From Candidatus Pacearchaeota archaeon (GTDB lineage: Archaea > Nanobdellota > Nanobdellia > Pacearchaeales > GW2011-AR1): a stretch of 43,533 nt of DNA. The DNA lies in the NCBI GenBank assembly GCA_017608405.1, contig JAFCFX010000002.1:1-43533 (forward strand), given 5' to 3'. The position numbers were made by a program, and so were the translations under genes. The notes beneath the pieces are model-generated. The model saw only the letters and a list, made by a program, of their open reading frames with translations, had not been told where the DNA came from and did not search any database. Of this stretch, positions 22,062 to 30,981 are shown one piece after another; the first letter of the stretch is position 1; each line of letters opens with the position of its first letter.

Positions 22062-24392
22062 TTATTCTTTGTTTTCTAATTTTTTCTTGTAAGCTTCAAT
22101 TCTTTCTTTATTAGTAGAACATGCTGGGTTGAAACAAAAAAACCAGGGTTTTTTCGCTTTTCTTAAAGATATTAGCTTTGGAAAACCACATTCTTCGCAA
22201 ACTTTGTCTGTTTTTTTAATTACCCCCTTTGGAGGAAGACTAAAAGTAGTTTTGCAATCTGGATAAGCATTACATGCAATAAAATGTCTTCTCGTTTTCC
22301 TAGAATAAGTAATAGCTAATTCTCCTTTTTTACAGATAGGGCAAGGGCATAATGTGTTTTCTTTTTTTTGCTGTTCTCTTAATTCGAGATTTGCTTGTAA
22401 AAGTTCTTTTCCTATTTGTTTTTCATTTTTTTCAAAATCTTTTGAAATATTAGTTATTGTTTTTTTAGCCTTGTTTATGACTTTTTTTTCCTTCAAAGCA
22501 AAATCTTTTTTCGCTTCTACAATTTTTTCCATTTCTTCTTCAAAACTTCTTGTTAATTTTTCATCTATGATTATTGGGGAATATTTCTCGAGTGTTTTAA
22601 TTAATGATATTCCTAGGGCGGTGGCTTCAATAGATTTTTCTTTAATATACCCCCTATCGTAAAGAGTTTCTAAAATACTAGACCTGGTGGCCTTGGTTCC
22701 AAGATTTCTTTTTTCAAGTTCAGAAAGTATTGAAGCTGGAGAATATCTTTTTGGGGGCTGAGTTTGTTTTTCTTCTGTTTTTGCATTTATTATTTTTACT
22801 TCTCCTTCTAAATCAGGAATATCAATTTCTTTTAGTTTTATAGGATAAATTTCTGTCCAAGCTTTTTTTCTTATTGAAGAGCCCCTGGCAGTAAAAATTA
22901 AATTATCAACTTTAGCTTTCACTGTTTTATTATCAACAATTGCATTATCACAGAAAAGAGCTAAAAACCTTTTTGCAATTAAATTATATATTTTTTCTTC
23001 ATCACTTGATAAGATTTGAGTATTTCCTGTTGGATAAATTGAAGGATGTGCAGGATCTGATTTTTTGCCTTCAATTGGTTTTTTCTTTGTTATAAGATGC
23101 TCTACATTGTATTTTTTTGCAATTTTTTGCAAAATTGTTTTATAATCTACTGATTCTGGAAGTTTTTGACTTGAAGTTCTTGGATAGGAAATTAACCCAG
23201 CTAAGTAGAGGGATTGGGCTGCTTTTAGTGTGTTTGCAGGAGTTATGCCATGAAATTTATATGCTTCTATTTGCAGAGTTGTGAGATTAAAAGGGGGATT
23301 TGGAACAAGGATATTTTCTTTTTTTTCTGTTGTTGCTTGAGCTGTTTTTCCTTTTAAATCTTGAAATTTTTTTAATTCTGATTTTTTGAAAATATCTTTG
23401 TTGTGTTTTAATTCAAGAACATGTGAATTTTTGACTGTTATGAACACTTGCCAATATTTTTCTGATTTAAACCCCTGTATTGATCTTTCTTTTTGAACTA
23501 TTAAATTTAAAGCAGGACCCTGAACTCTTCCTATAGACATTATTCTAAATTTTCCTGTTGTTTTTATTGCATTCATTAATGCTCTTGAGAGATTTATTCC
23601 ATAAAACCAATCTAAATAATGCCTTGTTTCTCCTGCAATGGCCTGCCCCCAACTCAAATTTGCAGATTTTGATTCATATGCTTTGTTTAATTCTGCGTCT
23701 GTTAAAGCTGAAAATTTCATTCTATTTGCTTCTTTTTGACCACAAATAAATCTAATTACATTTAATCCGATTACTTCTCCCTCTATATCGTAATCTGTCG
23801 CGACTGTTAGACTTCCTGCATTTTTAGCTAGTCTTAAAATAGTATCATAGTATCTTTTTGTAAAATCTTTTTTTCTTACGAGATAATTTGGCATCCAGCC
23901 TATATCAAAACTGGGGATAGAAGCTCCTGAATTATTTTGACTTAAAGTAAATAAATGTCCTACTGCACAAGCCACAATTATTTTTTTTCCTTGTCTGTCC
24001 ACTTCGTAATATGGTACTTTGTTTAGTGTTTGTTGGACTGCGCTTCCTAGTGCAGCTGCGATTTTTGCTGCTGCTTGAGGTTTTTCTGTAATTACTAATT
24101 CATATCCTGATTTTTTTAAATTAATTTTTGGAGCAGAATAAGGTTCTTCTTTGGTTTTTGTTTTCTTACTATTTTTTCTTCTTTTTCTCGGTTTTGTTTC
24201 TTTCTCTATTGTTTCTATTGTTTCTCTCGATGGCTTTTTGTATTTAACTTCTATTGCTTGTTTAATTATTTCTTGTTTTGGTGGTTTTTCTTTTACAGGA
24301 ACGTCTATTGTTTTTTTTATTGTTTCAGTATCAACTGGAAAATAATTTTCTACTATTTTTTCTTCTCTGGTCTTTTTTTCCTTGCGACGCAT
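22062..24392 (-). CDS. topA: DNA topoisomerase I (type IA)
   Basis: Type IA topoisomerase, which relaxes negative supercoils by cutting one strand through a 5'-phosphotyrosine. The TOPRIM domain begins ELVITEKPQAAAKIAAALG, with its acidic motif in ATDYDIEGEVIG. The catalytic tyrosine is Tyr403 in GLISYPRTSSQKL. The C-terminus has two zinc-ribbon-like clusters: CPCPIC with a later CNAYPDC, and CEECGF with CFNPAC. About 95 residues precede the TOPRIM domain; they are rich in K and E, look disordered and are not part of the usual core. A TATA box CTTTTTAAGGG is centred about 26 nt before the ATG, supporting this long N-terminus. Confidence 0.95.
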   Translation of the reverse strand: MRRKEKKTREEKIVENYFPVDTETIKKTIDVPVKEKPPKQEIIKQAIEVKYKKPSRETIETIEKETKPRKRRKNSKKTKTKEEPYSAPKINLKKSGYELVITEKPQAAAKIAAALGSAVQQTLNKVPYYEVDRQGKKIIVACAVGHLFTLSQNNSGASIPSFDIGWMPNYLVRKKDFTKRYYDTILRLAKNAGSLTVATDYDIEGEVIGLNVIRFICGQKEANRMKFSALTDAELNKAYESKSANLSWGQAIAGETRHYLDWFYGINLSRALMNAIKTTGKFRIMSIGRVQGPALNLIVQKERSIQGFKSEKYWQVFITVKNSHVLELKHNKDIFKKSELKKFQDLKGKTAQATTEKKENILVPNPPFNLTTLQIEAYKFHGITPANTLKAAQSLYLAGLISYPRTSSQKLPESVDYKTILQKIAKKYNVEHLITKKKPIEGKKSDPAHPSIYPTGNTQILSSDEEKIYNLIAKRFLALFCDNAIVDNKTVKAKVDNLIFTARGSSIRKKAWTEIYPIKLKEIDIPDLEGEVKIINAKTEEKQTQPPKRYSPASILSELEKRNLGTKATRSSILETLYDRGYIKEKSIEATALGISLIKTLEKYSPIIIDEKLTRSFEEEMEKIVEAKKDFALKEKKVINKAKKTITNISKDFEKNEKQIGKELLQANLELREQQKKENTLCPCPICKKGELAITYSRKTRRHFIACNAYPDCKTTFSLPPKGVIKKTDKVCEECGFPKLISLRKAKKPWFFCFNPACSTNKERIEAYKKKLENKE

Positions 24393-24430
24393 CTTTATTT
24401 AGAAGAAATAGGCTTTTTAAGGGTTTTTGA

Positions 24431-25099
24431 TTAAATCTCAAAAACTTTGGCCCTTCTAGATACATTAATTACCCTGGTTTTGCCAATATTTTCTTCAAGA
24501 CCAGAGGCTTCATGAATGTGTGAGCATATTGCTAAGTCTGGTTTAAATTGTTCTATTGCTTTTCTTATGCCTTTTGAACCAGGCCATCCAGAAAATTCTG
24601 ATTTACTATCTTCAGGATGCATGTGTGTAACCATTATTTTCTTTTTTAGATTTTTTACTTTGTCATGACTTTTTTTTAATAAGTTAAATATTTCAGAGTC
24701 TTTGAGCATGAAGACCCCCATATCTGCTGTGCCTGCTCCAAAAAAACCAATATTATTTTTTTTAAATGAATAACCATGTAGATGTTTTGCATAAGGTGCA
24801 TATGCTTCTGCTAAAAATTCTGTTGTAGAGATTGACTCATGATTTCCTGGAATAATTAAAACATCTTTTTTTGCTTTGGCAAAGGGGCCAACAATATCTT
24901 TAATAGATGTTTCAGCAAATGTTAGGTCTCCTGCTAAGATTATGATATCTATATTTTCTTTTTTTGCTTTTTCAGCTAATTTTTTTACAAGTCCTGTGTC
25001 TCCATGAATGTCCCCGACTGCGAGGATTTTTGTTTTGGTTTGCTTTTTAAGCGAATCAGACCGAACTTGTGAGAGTCTTTTGAGTTTTTGTTTAACCAT
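24431..25099 (-). CDS. Metallophosphoesterase (calcineurin-like)
   Basis: A 222-residue dinuclear metal phosphoesterase. Motifs in order: GDIHGD (metal ligands D and H), LAGDLTF, IIPGNHES, THMHPED and the final CSHIHEASG. These are the five standard motifs, so the enzyme should be active; substrates in this superfamily range from nucleotides to phosphoproteins. An approximately 25-residue basic N-terminus (VKQKLKRLSQVRSDSLKKQT) precedes the domain. The TATA-like CTTATTAA (minus strand, centred about 25125) supports ATG 25099. It is in tandem with topA downstream (39 nt gap) but topA has its own TATA. Confidence 0.87.
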   Translation of the reverse strand: MVKQKLKRLSQVRSDSLKKQTKTKILAVGDIHGDTGLVKKLAEKAKKENIDIIILAGDLTFAETSIKDIVGPFAKAKKDVLIIPGNHESISTTEFLAEAYAPYAKHLHGYSFKKNNIGFFGAGTADMGVFMLKDSEIFNLLKKSHDKVKNLKKKIMVTHMHPEDSKSEFSGWPGSKGIRKAIEQFKPDLAICSHIHEASGLEENIGKTRVINVSRRAKVFEI

Positions 25100-25160
25100 A
25101 AAATAATTAGAGAGGAGAAGTTAATAAGGGTTACGAAATTCGAATTTTCACCCATATAGA

Positions 25161-25180
25161 GGAATGAAAATATATATTCC
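25161..25180. promoter_or_regulatory. Candidate operator: GGAAT inverted repeat with AT-rich centre
   Basis: GGAAT (25161-25165) and ATTCC (25176-25180) flank an A/T-only ten-base centre apart from one G. It lies about 30 nt upstream of the winged-helix gene's TATA-like AATATATACAT (about 25209-25219), between that gene and the divergent phosphoesterase. It is a plausible binding site for the adjacent regulator. Confidence 0.35.
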
Positions 25181-25243
25181 AAAACATTTATAAGTAAGAC
25201 CCTTTCTGAATATATACATTGAAACACATGCATTACAATTAAA

Positions 25244-25510
25244 ATGAAAGACAATTTTGATATCTTTTTTCGAAGGAAGCCAGCCTTGATGTTGGTATCT
25301 TTAAAGAAGAATGTCAGGATGCGGTATGGTAGTATTTTGGCTAAAGAAGTGGATTGTACATACAGCCACGCAGTAAAAATTCTACAGACACTTGAGTCTT
25401 TGAAATTGGTTGATTTTGAGAAAAAGGGGCGAATTAAAATTATAAGATTGACCAAGAAAGGTAGAGTAGTTGCAGACGCAATTGAGAATATTCAAAGTTT
25501 GATTAGATGA
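25244..25510 (+). CDS. Winged helix-turn-helix transcriptional regulator
   Basis: An 88-residue DNA-binding protein. The winged-helix pattern spans most of it: helix 1 (KPALMLVSL), helix 2 with YGSILAKEVDCTY, recognition helix SHAVKILQTLESLKLV, and the wing FEKKGRIKIIRLTKKGR, followed by a dimerisation-like C-terminal helix. This is the MarR/ArsR-like single-domain layout common among archaeal repressors. The ATG is about 27-30 nt after a TATA-like AATATATACAT, so it is leaderless. An inverted repeat at 25161-25180 is a possible autoregulatory operator. The target genes are unknown. Confidence 0.82.
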   Translation: MKDNFDIFFRRKPALMLVSLKKNVRMRYGSILAKEVDCTYSHAVKILQTLESLKLVDFEKKGRIKIIRLTKKGRVVADAIENIQSLIR

Positions 25511-25577
25511 TTCTGAATTAGCCGCCCCTGAGATTTGACTTGTATTTGGGAATGTGTTAGCTAGAGGTAGAAGTGAG

Positions 25578-25587
25578 TGGCCCTGGA
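25578..25587. repeat. Ten-base copy of the tRNA-Lys 3' end
   Basis: TGGCCCTGGA here is identical to the plus-strand sequence of the tRNA 3' end at 25627-25636, 49 nt away. Duplicated tRNA 3' ends are typical of integrase attachment sites, though ten bases is short. The surrounding stretch 25511-25626 is less AT-rich than other intergenic DNA and holds no recognisable gene. Confidence 0.35.
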
Positions 25588-25626
25588 CTAAAATTAAAAT
25601 TTCGTCAGAGAACCCTAATAGAATTA

Positions 25627-25700
25627 TGGCCCTGGAGGGATTTGAACCCCCGACACCCAGATTAAGAGTCTGGTGCTCTGCCAAACTGAGCTACAGAGCC
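25627..25700 (-). tRNA. tRNA-Lys (anticodon CUU)
   Basis: The 74-nt minus-strand sequence folds as a cloverleaf. The acceptor stem GGCTCTG pairs with CAGGGCC (one U-G pair), the D arm is GCTC...GAGC, and the anticodon stem CCAGA/TCTGG closes loop CTCTTAA with anticodon CTT. The T arm is GGGGG-TTCAAAT-CCCTC with one G-U pair. The discriminator base is A, and the CCA end is not encoded, as is common in archaea. There is no intron. It lies between the winged-helix gene and TFS, transcribed in the same direction as TFS. Confidence 0.96.
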
Positions 25701-25745
25701 ATTAAATAACTAGAAATAATTTGTTTAAAAAAGTATTTATCGTAT

Positions 25746-26054
25746 TTATCTATACTCGCGCCAGGTGTTTTCACATTTTGTGCACTTGAAGAACTTAGTT
25801 TCTGATTCATCACCTGATCGTGTTTGGACTGTCCAAAAATATGCCTTCTCGTTTTTACATTTTCTACAGGTTTCATTGATTATTGGAAGAATCTGGGTGT
25901 CTTTATTAGAAACAACTGCAATTTCTTTTTGTTCATCTATTTTTTCAGAAGTTTTTAAATTTACTTTTTCTTTTCTAGAATAATTACACCTAGCACACCC
26001 ATAATTTTTTCTTTTCTGTATTAATACTGCACCACATTTCGGGCAAAATTCCAT
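25746..26054 (-). CDS. tfs: Transcription factor S (TFS)
   Basis: Archaeal homologue of TFIIS and the RPB9/RPA12 tail, which rescues backtracked RNA polymerase by stimulating transcript cleavage. The N-terminal zinc ribbon is MEFCPKCGAVL...CARC and the C-terminal one CRKCKNEKAYFW...CTKCENTWREYR. The acidic catalytic loop reads QTRSGDESET, close to the canonical QTRSADEP with the essential D and E kept. The 102-residue length is typical. TTTATTTAAAAAG upstream (about 26074-26086) is a TATA box 26 nt from the ATG. The tRNA gene follows on the same strand. Confidence 0.95.
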   Translation of the reverse strand: MEFCPKCGAVLIQKRKNYGCARCNYSRKEKVNLKTSEKIDEQKEIAVVSNKDTQILPIINETCRKCKNEKAYFWTVQTRSGDESETKFFKCTKCENTWREYR

Positions 26055-26088
26055 CTTAGTCTTGAACTCTCTTTATTTAAAAAGCTTT

Positions 26089-26715
26089 CTAATTTGCTTT
26101 GCAAAGACCTCTTTCTGATTCTGATTTAGTCCATTCAAAGAATATTAGTTTTCCCCACCCAACATAGGGGGCTAATTTGAAAACGGCTTGACCAACTAAT
26201 TGATCTTCTGTTATTTCTTTTTCAACTTCTAATTGGCCCTTATTGTTGTCCCCTACTGTTGAAAAAGTATATGTTCCATTTTGATTTTTTATTTTTATTA
26301 TTCTATGAATCAGCGGGTTTCTATAGTTTGCTTCAAAAATTATTACATCCCCCACTTTTAATTTTTCAGGTTTAGCTTTTACAACAAACAGAATATCTCC
26401 CTTGTTAAATCCTTTTTTAAATATGTATTCTTCAAAGTCTAGTTTATTTATTATATATCTTTGATATTTGATTTCGTGATTATCCCACCACTCATCATAA
26501 TCTGAGAAGAGATTGCCTTCATGATACATTGAACAAGATTCTACAATTGCCAAGGGCAAGGCTGTTCCTGTGATAAAGCTTAGGGTTGGAAAGAAAATAA
26601 ATTTTATAAATATAAATAAAAATAAAATTGAAAATATCCACCCTTTCCAAGTATCATCTTTCCAGAGCAGATGCCAAAATTTTTTCGAATATTTTTTTAA
26701 ACTCCCTCTTTGCAT
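26089..26715 (-). CDS. Signal peptidase I (ER/archaeal type)
   Basis: Membrane serine protease that removes Sec signal peptides. After a hydrophobic N-terminal anchor (IFSILFLFIFIKFIFF, about 27-42), the catalytic Ser62 is in VESCSMYHEG. The general base is His137 in NPLIHRIIKI, as in eukaryotic SEC11 and archaeal enzymes rather than the bacterial Ser/Lys form. The downstream GDN box appears as VGDNNKGQLE. A weak hydrophobic stretch near the C-terminus (LVGQAVFKLAPYVGWGKLIFF) may dip into the membrane. Length (208 aa) is normal. This is presumably the enzyme processing the exported proteins in the 16-20 kb island. Confidence 0.92.
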   Translation of the reverse strand: MQRGSLKKYSKKFWHLLWKDDTWKGWIFSILFLFIFIKFIFFPTLSFITGTALPLAIVESCSMYHEGNLFSDYDEWWDNHEIKYQRYIINKLDFEEYIFKKGFNKGDILFVVKAKPEKLKVGDVIIFEANYRNPLIHRIIKIKNQNGTYTFSTVGDNNKGQLEVEKEITEDQLVGQAVFKLAPYVGWGKLIFFEWTKSESERGLCKAN

Positions 26716-26767
26716 GTGAAGGATAATTATTTATGGTTTTTAAGAGTTTTGATAAATAGTATTTATT

Positions 26768-27694
26768 TTATCTATACTGGGTTTTATCTTCTTCTTTTAA
26801 AGAATCTATGGCGGTTCCTTTCATTCCTGCTGCAAGGGGTTTAGAAGCTTCCATTAATACTTTTGAATTTTTCCAGTTTTTTACAGAATCTACTATTGCC
26901 TTGGCTCTTTTTTCAGGATCTTTTGATTTGAATATGCCGCTTCCAACAAAAACACCGTCTGAACCCAACACCATCATGTATACTGCATCTGCGGGGGTTG
27001 CTATTCCCCCTGCTGCGTAATTGAGCACAGGGAGTTTTTTTAGTTTGCCAATTTCTTGAATTAATTTCTCAGGAACACCATATTCTTTTGCTTTTTCTAA
27101 GATTTTGTGACCCATATTTTCCACACCCTGATCCCCATAGAATTCTCCTAACTCATATAGTCCAACTAGTTCTGCTATTCCTTGTCTTATTTTTCTCATA
27201 TGAATTACTGCTTCTTTAACATCCCCTGTTCCAGCTTCTCCCTTTGTTCTTATCATTACTGCTCCTTCGTTTATTCTTCTTAGGGCTTCACCTAAATTTC
27301 TAGCTCCACAAACAAAAGGTGTTTTAAATTGTGTTTTGTCTATGTGGTATGAATCTGCTGGAGTTAATACTTCACTTTCGTCTATGAAATCAACTCCAAT
27401 TTCTTCGAGTATTTTCGCTTCTGCATAATGCCCTATTCTTGCTTTAGCCATAACTGGAATTTTTACTGTGTTAATTATTTCTTCAATTTTTTTTACTGGG
27501 GCTGTTCTTGCAACTGCTTTTTCTTTTCTAATGTCTGCCGGTACTTGGTATAATGCCATTACTGAAACTGCTCCTGCATCTTCTGCTATTTTTGCTTGTT
27601 CGCCACTAGTGACATCCATGATGACTCCGTCGAGAAAACCCTCTAAGAACTTTTTGTTTTCTTTTTTTGGATGTGATTTTTTTCCTGAATTCAT
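26768..27694 (-). CDS. pdxS: Pyridoxal 5'-phosphate synthase lyase subunit PdxS
   Basis: PdxS forms a dodecamer that makes pyridoxal phosphate from ribose 5-phosphate, glyceraldehyde 3-phosphate and ammonia supplied by the PdxT glutaminase. The TIM-barrel motifs are intact: [20 protein letters not shown], the first catalytic lysine in [39 protein letters not shown], and the second lysine in [12 protein letters not shown]. The C-terminal phosphate site [11 protein letters not shown] is present. Length is slightly over the usual 295 because of a K-rich N-terminus. A TATA box CTTTTTAAGC is centred about 25 nt upstream. PdxT is not in the window, so it must be elsewhere or free ammonia is used. 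Confidence 0.96.
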   Translation of the reverse strand: MNSGKKSHPKKENKKFLEGFLDGVIMDVTSGEQAKIAEDAGAVSVMALYQVPADIRKEKAVARTAPVKKIEEIINTVKIPVMAKARIGHYAEAKILEEIGVDFIDESEVLTPADSYHIDKTQFKTPFVCGARNLGEALRRINEGAVMIRTKGEAGTGDVKEAVIHMRKIRQGIAELVGLYELGEFYGDQGVENMGHKILEKAKEYGVPEKLIQEIGKLKKLPVLNYAAGGIATPADAVYMMVLGSDGVFVGSGIFKSKDPEKRAKAIVDSVKNWKNSKVLMEASKPLAAGMKGTAIDSLKEEDKTQYR

Positions 27695-27803
27695 GATTAA
27701 ATTAATGCGTTGTACTTTTTAAGCATTTCTGGTTTTTTTAGGATTTTAATGGCAAGGGGTCACCAAAACATTTAAATAGTATATATTGGTCTGTGTATAC
27801 ACA

Positions 27804-28157
27804 ATGGGAGACATATTTGATAACCCAATTTTATGTAAAAAGTGTAATTCTAAGATGAAGAAGGGCAAGATTGCTAAAAATGGATTTTTATTAAGAGCAT
27901 TGGCTTGTCCAAAGTGCAGTGAAAAACTTATTCATCCTATTGATGAGCAAGAATACAATAAATTTATAAATTTAAAAAATAAAGAATTTAGAGTTAAGAT
28001 GAGGCTTGTTGGAAATAGTTATGCTGTATCAATACCCAAAGAAATAGTTTGTTTTATGAATGAACAAAAGAAAATAATGGATGATATGGTGAGATTATGT
28101 TTTGAAGAAACAGGAAGAGTCAGTTTAAATTTTGATAGATTATTAAATAGAAAATGA
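27804..28157 (+). CDS. Zinc-ribbon plus AbrB-like DNA-binding protein
   Basis: A 117-residue protein with an N-terminal zinc ribbon (CKKCNSKMKKG...ACPKCSEKL) and a C-terminal segment of SpoVT/AbrB type (KMRLVGNSYAVSIPKEIVCFM), a fold found in small dimeric transition-state regulators. The role as a regulator is inferred. I chose ATG 27804 because ATTTAAATAG (27772-27781) is centred 27 nt before it; an in-frame TTG at 27786 is too close to that box. The stop overlaps the cdc48 start by 4 nt (ATGA), so the two are translationally coupled. Confidence 0.75.
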   Translation: MGDIFDNPILCKKCNSKMKKGKIAKNGFLLRALACPKCSEKLIHPIDEQEYNKFINLKNKEFRVKMRLVGNSYAVSIPKEIVCFMNEQKKIMDDMVRLCFEETGRVSLNFDRLLNRK

Positions 28158-30454
28158 GAAACGAAAAATCAGTTCAATTAAAGGTTGTTGAAGCATTGCA
28201 AGATGATGCATATAAAGGCATTGCTAGATTAGATGCTGAGATAATGAGGGAATTGGAAATTCAAAAGGGAGATGTTATTTTAATTAAAGGAAATCGTGAA
28301 ACAGTTGCTATTGCTGATAGGGCTTATCCTGCTGATGTTGGCGAGGGAATTATTCGAATTGACGGTATTCTTAGGAAAAATGCAAAAACAGGGATGGGAG
28401 AAGCTGTTACAGTTTCTAAGGCAAAAGTTGCCCATGCAAAAAAAGTAATTATTGCTCCTGCACAAAAAGGCATCATGGTTGAAGCAGATTCTAACAATTT
28501 GAGAAGAGGTCTTTTTGGGAGAACAATGCTTAAAGGGGATATTGTTATGTTGGGAGGAGTTCAGAGACGAAGAGATTTGTTGTTAGAAGAAATGGGTGGT
28601 GCAGATTTTAATGATTTATTGGGGGATATGCTTGGAAACATGGGATTTGGAAATTTAGGTGGGGGAGTTGCACAAATTAGGTTTTTAGTTATCAATACAA
28701 ATCCAAATACTCCGGTTATTATAACTGAGCATACAGAGGTTGTCCTGAGTCCAAAAGCAGTTGAGGTTAGTGAAGAAAATATTCCTGAAATTAATTATGA
28801 AGATATTGGGGGATTAAATGATGAAATTAAAAAAATTAGAGAGATGGTAGAAATCCCTATGAAACATCCAGAGATTTTTAATCGTCTTGGGGTAGAACCT
28901 CCTAAAGGAGTTTTATTGCATGGACCTCCTGGAACAGGTAAAACCTTATTAGCAAAAGCAGTGGCAAACGAGACTGAAGCAAATTTTGTTTTATTAAATG
29001 GCCCTGAAATTATGTCTAAGTTTTATGGAGAATCTGAAAAGAAAATAAGAGATATTTTTGAAGAAGCAGAAAAAACAGCTCCGACAATTGTTTTTATTGA
29101 TGAAATTGATGCTCTTGCTCCTAAAAGAGAAGAGGTTCAAGGAGAAGTTGAAAGAAGAGTTGTTTCTCAGCTTTTAACAATGATGGATGGTTTGAAAGCA
29201 AGAGGAAAAGTTATTGTTATTGCGGCTACAAATAGAGTTAATGCTATTGACCCTGCATTAAGAAGGCCTGGAAGATTTGATAGGGAAATTGAAGTTGGTG
29301 TGCCAGATAAAGAAGGTAGATTAGCTATTTTGAAGATTCACACAAGAGGGATGCCTTTAACAAGAGGAGTTAAATTAGATGATCTTGCCTCATTAACTCA
29401 TGGTTTTGTTGGAGCAGATTTAGAAGCATTGAGTAAAGAGGCTGCAATGAATGTTTTGAGAAAATTACTTCCAAAAATGAAATTATATGTAGAAGAACAA
29501 ATTTCTCAAGAGATTTTAGAAAAATTAATTGTTAAACAAAATGATTTTATGGATGCTTTGAAAGTTGTAAGACCTTCTGCTATGAGAGAGGTTTTAGTTG
29601 AAACTCCTAATGTTGGTTGGGAAGATGTTGGGGGGTTAGATAATATTAAACAAGAATTAAATGAGGCTGTTGAGTGGCCATTAAAACATCCTGAGAGTTT
29701 TAAAAACATGGGAATTCGGCCATCAAGAGGTATTTTGCTTTATGGACCTCCTGGAACAGGTAAAACCTTATTGGCAAAAGCAGTTGCAAAAGAATCAGAA
29801 GCTAATTTTATTCAAGTTAAAGGGCCTTCGTTATTGAGTATGTGGGTCGGGAAATCAGAAGAAGGAATGAGGAAAGTTTTTGAAAGAGCAAGACAAGTTG
29901 CACCTTGTATTATTTTCTTTGATGAAATTGATGCTTTAGCAGGAAAAAGAGGAATGGATCATGGCACAAGAGTTACAGAAAGAGTATTAAATCAAATGCT
30001 TGCTGAGATGGATGGTTTAGAAGATATGAATGATGTCCTTGTTATTGCTGCAACAAATCGTCCAGATATGATTGATCCGGGTTTATTAAGGCCTGGAAGA
30101 TTTGATAAGATTTTATTAATAAGTTCTCCTGATGAAAGAGGAAGAGAAGTGATTTTGAAGATACATACAAGAAAGATGCCTTTGAACAAAAATATTAAAC
30201 TTAAAGATTTAGCTAAGAAAACAATTGGATATACTGGGGCAGACATTGAAGCATTGGTTAGGGAAGCTGCAATGATTGCTTTAAGGGAATCTATGGATTC
30301 AAAAGAAGTTAATAAAACTCATTTTGAAGGAGCTTTGAGAAAGGTTAAACCAAGTGTTACAAAATCTATGATTGAAGTTTATGAGAAGATTGAAGAAAAT
30401 TATCTAAAGACAGCAAAAGCAGCAGTTCCCTCTGATAATAGTTATTTGGGATAG
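28154..30454 (+). CDS. cdc48: Cdc48/VAT-family AAA+ ATPase
   Basis: Homologue of p97/Cdc48 and archaeal VAT, a hexameric unfoldase that extracts and unfolds proteins for the proteasome. The N domain (residues about 1-200) has the double-psi barrel pattern with [17 protein letters not shown]1 carries Walker A GPPGTGKT at 257-264 and Walker [16 protein letters not shown]2 carries Walker A at 531-538 and [14 protein letters not shown]. Both have arginine-finger segments ([19 protein letters not shown]). A glycine-rich loop ([17 protein letters not shown]) sits before D1. Length (766 aa) is typical. It is co-transcribed with the preceding zinc-ribbon protein. Confidence 0.96.
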   Translation: MRNEKSVQLKVVEALQDDAYKGIARLDAEIMRELEIQKGDVILIKGNRETVAIADRAYPADVGEGIIRIDGILRKNAKTGMGEAVTVSKAKVAHAKKVIIAPAQKGIMVEADSNNLRRGLFGRTMLKGDIVMLGGVQRRRDLLLEEMGGADFNDLLGDMLGNMGFGNLGGGVAQIRFLVINTNPNTPVIITEHTEVVLSPKAVEVSEENIPEINYEDIGGLNDEIKKIREMVEIPMKHPEIFNRLGVEPPKGVLLHGPPGTGKTLLAKAVANETEANFVLLNGPEIMSKFYGESEKKIRDIFEEAEKTAPTIVFIDEIDALAPKREEVQGEVERRVVSQLLTMMDGLKARGKVIVIAATNRVNAIDPALRRPGRFDREIEVGVPDKEGRLAILKIHTRGMPLTRGVKLDDLASLTHGFVGADLEALSKEAAMNVLRKLLPKMKLYVEEQISQEILEKLIVKQNDFMDALKVVRPSAMREVLVETPNVGWEDVGGLDNIKQELNEAVEWPLKHPESFKNMGIRPSRGILLYGPPGTGKTLLAKAVAKESEANFIQVKGPSLLSMWVGKSEEGMRKVFERARQVAPCIIFFDEIDALAGKRGMDHGTRVTERVLNQMLAEMDGLEDMNDVLVIAATNRPDMIDPGLLRPGRFDKILLISSPDERGREVILKIHTRKMPLNKNIKLKDLAKKTIGYTGADIEALVREAAMIALRESMDSKEVNKTHFEGALRKVKPSVTKSMIEVYEKIEENYLKTAKAAVPSDNSYLG

Positions 30455-30456
30455 AA

Positions 30457-30903
30457 TTATCTTAGAGGATATTTTTCTATTATTTTTTGTAGGTTTGCGT
30501 CAGCTTCATCAAATTTTTCTTTGTTTGTATCATAATCTTGTGATCTAATTAATAATTCTCTTAATGAATTCATTTTAAGTTCTGAACCATGTCTTCTTAT
30601 TCTATCTATTTTGTTATCTCCATCCAAGTCTTCATGGAATTCAGAATCCCATAGTCTGTGCCCTAATCCAGGGTATATTTTAAGATCTTGAGATCCATCT
30701 TGATATTTTGTATATTCTGTATGACCTGATAAACCTGTTGCATAAGAAACAGTATATGAAGACAGTCTTTCTATTTCTTTATTATTCCATGCATTGTTAC
30801 ATCCTCTTACTCCTAATAATATCCCTCCCATTCCTACTGCTATGGTTGCTACCCCTATGGCTGTGAAGGTTTTTAATGTCTTGAATTTTCTTGGTTTTAC
30901 CAT
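30457..30903 (-). CDS. Small membrane-anchored protein with calcium-loop-like motif
   Basis: A 148-residue protein with one N-terminal membrane segment (TFTAIGVATIAVGMGGILLG), so probably anchored with its body outside the cell. The middle has HEDLDGDNKIDRIRRH, a DxDxDxxxD-type loop as in EF-hand/dockerin calcium sites, preceded by YKY-like YTKYQDGSQDLKIYPG. The rest is helical and charged. I recall similar small exported proteins in DPANN genomes but no function. An AATATTTAAATA TATA box (about 30923-30935) lies 26-27 nt before the ATG, inside the left arm of an inverted repeat. It converges on cdc48 with 2 nt between stops. Confidence 0.65.
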   Translation of the reverse strand: MVKPRKFKTLKTFTAIGVATIAVGMGGILLGVRGCNNAWNNKEIERLSSYTVSYATGLSGHTEYTKYQDGSQDLKIYPGLGHRLWDSEFHEDLDGDNKIDRIRRHGSELKMNSLRELLIRSQDYDTNKEKFDEADANLQKIIEKYPLR

Positions 30904-30920
30904 CCTTTTTTTTGGGGAAA

Positions 30921-30951
30921 ATATTATTTAAATATTATGGTTAAAGCATGA
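30921..30951 (-). repeat. Left arm of inverted repeat around 30.9-32.6 kb
   Basis: Read on the minus strand this is TCATGCTTTAACCAT followed by AATATTTAAATA. The plus-strand sequence at 32592-32622 matches at 26 of 28 positions, with one substitution and one inserted base. Part of the arm is an ordinary TATA box; the TCATGCTTTAA part is not. Confidence 0.55.
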
Positions 30952-30981
30952 GAATATTTTAGAGTTTTTGTGATGTTGTGA

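Noticed and set aside
25500-25545. Possible C/D-box guide RNA (GATGATT and CTGA boxes)
   Set aside because: Box spacing is wrong for a C/D sRNA and the first box is inside the end of the winged-helix gene.
25382-25684. Minus-strand 100-codon frame across the winged-helix gene and tRNA-Lys
   Set aside because: It runs antisense to the regulator and through the tRNA gene; its sequence contains the translated T-arm, a usual artefact.
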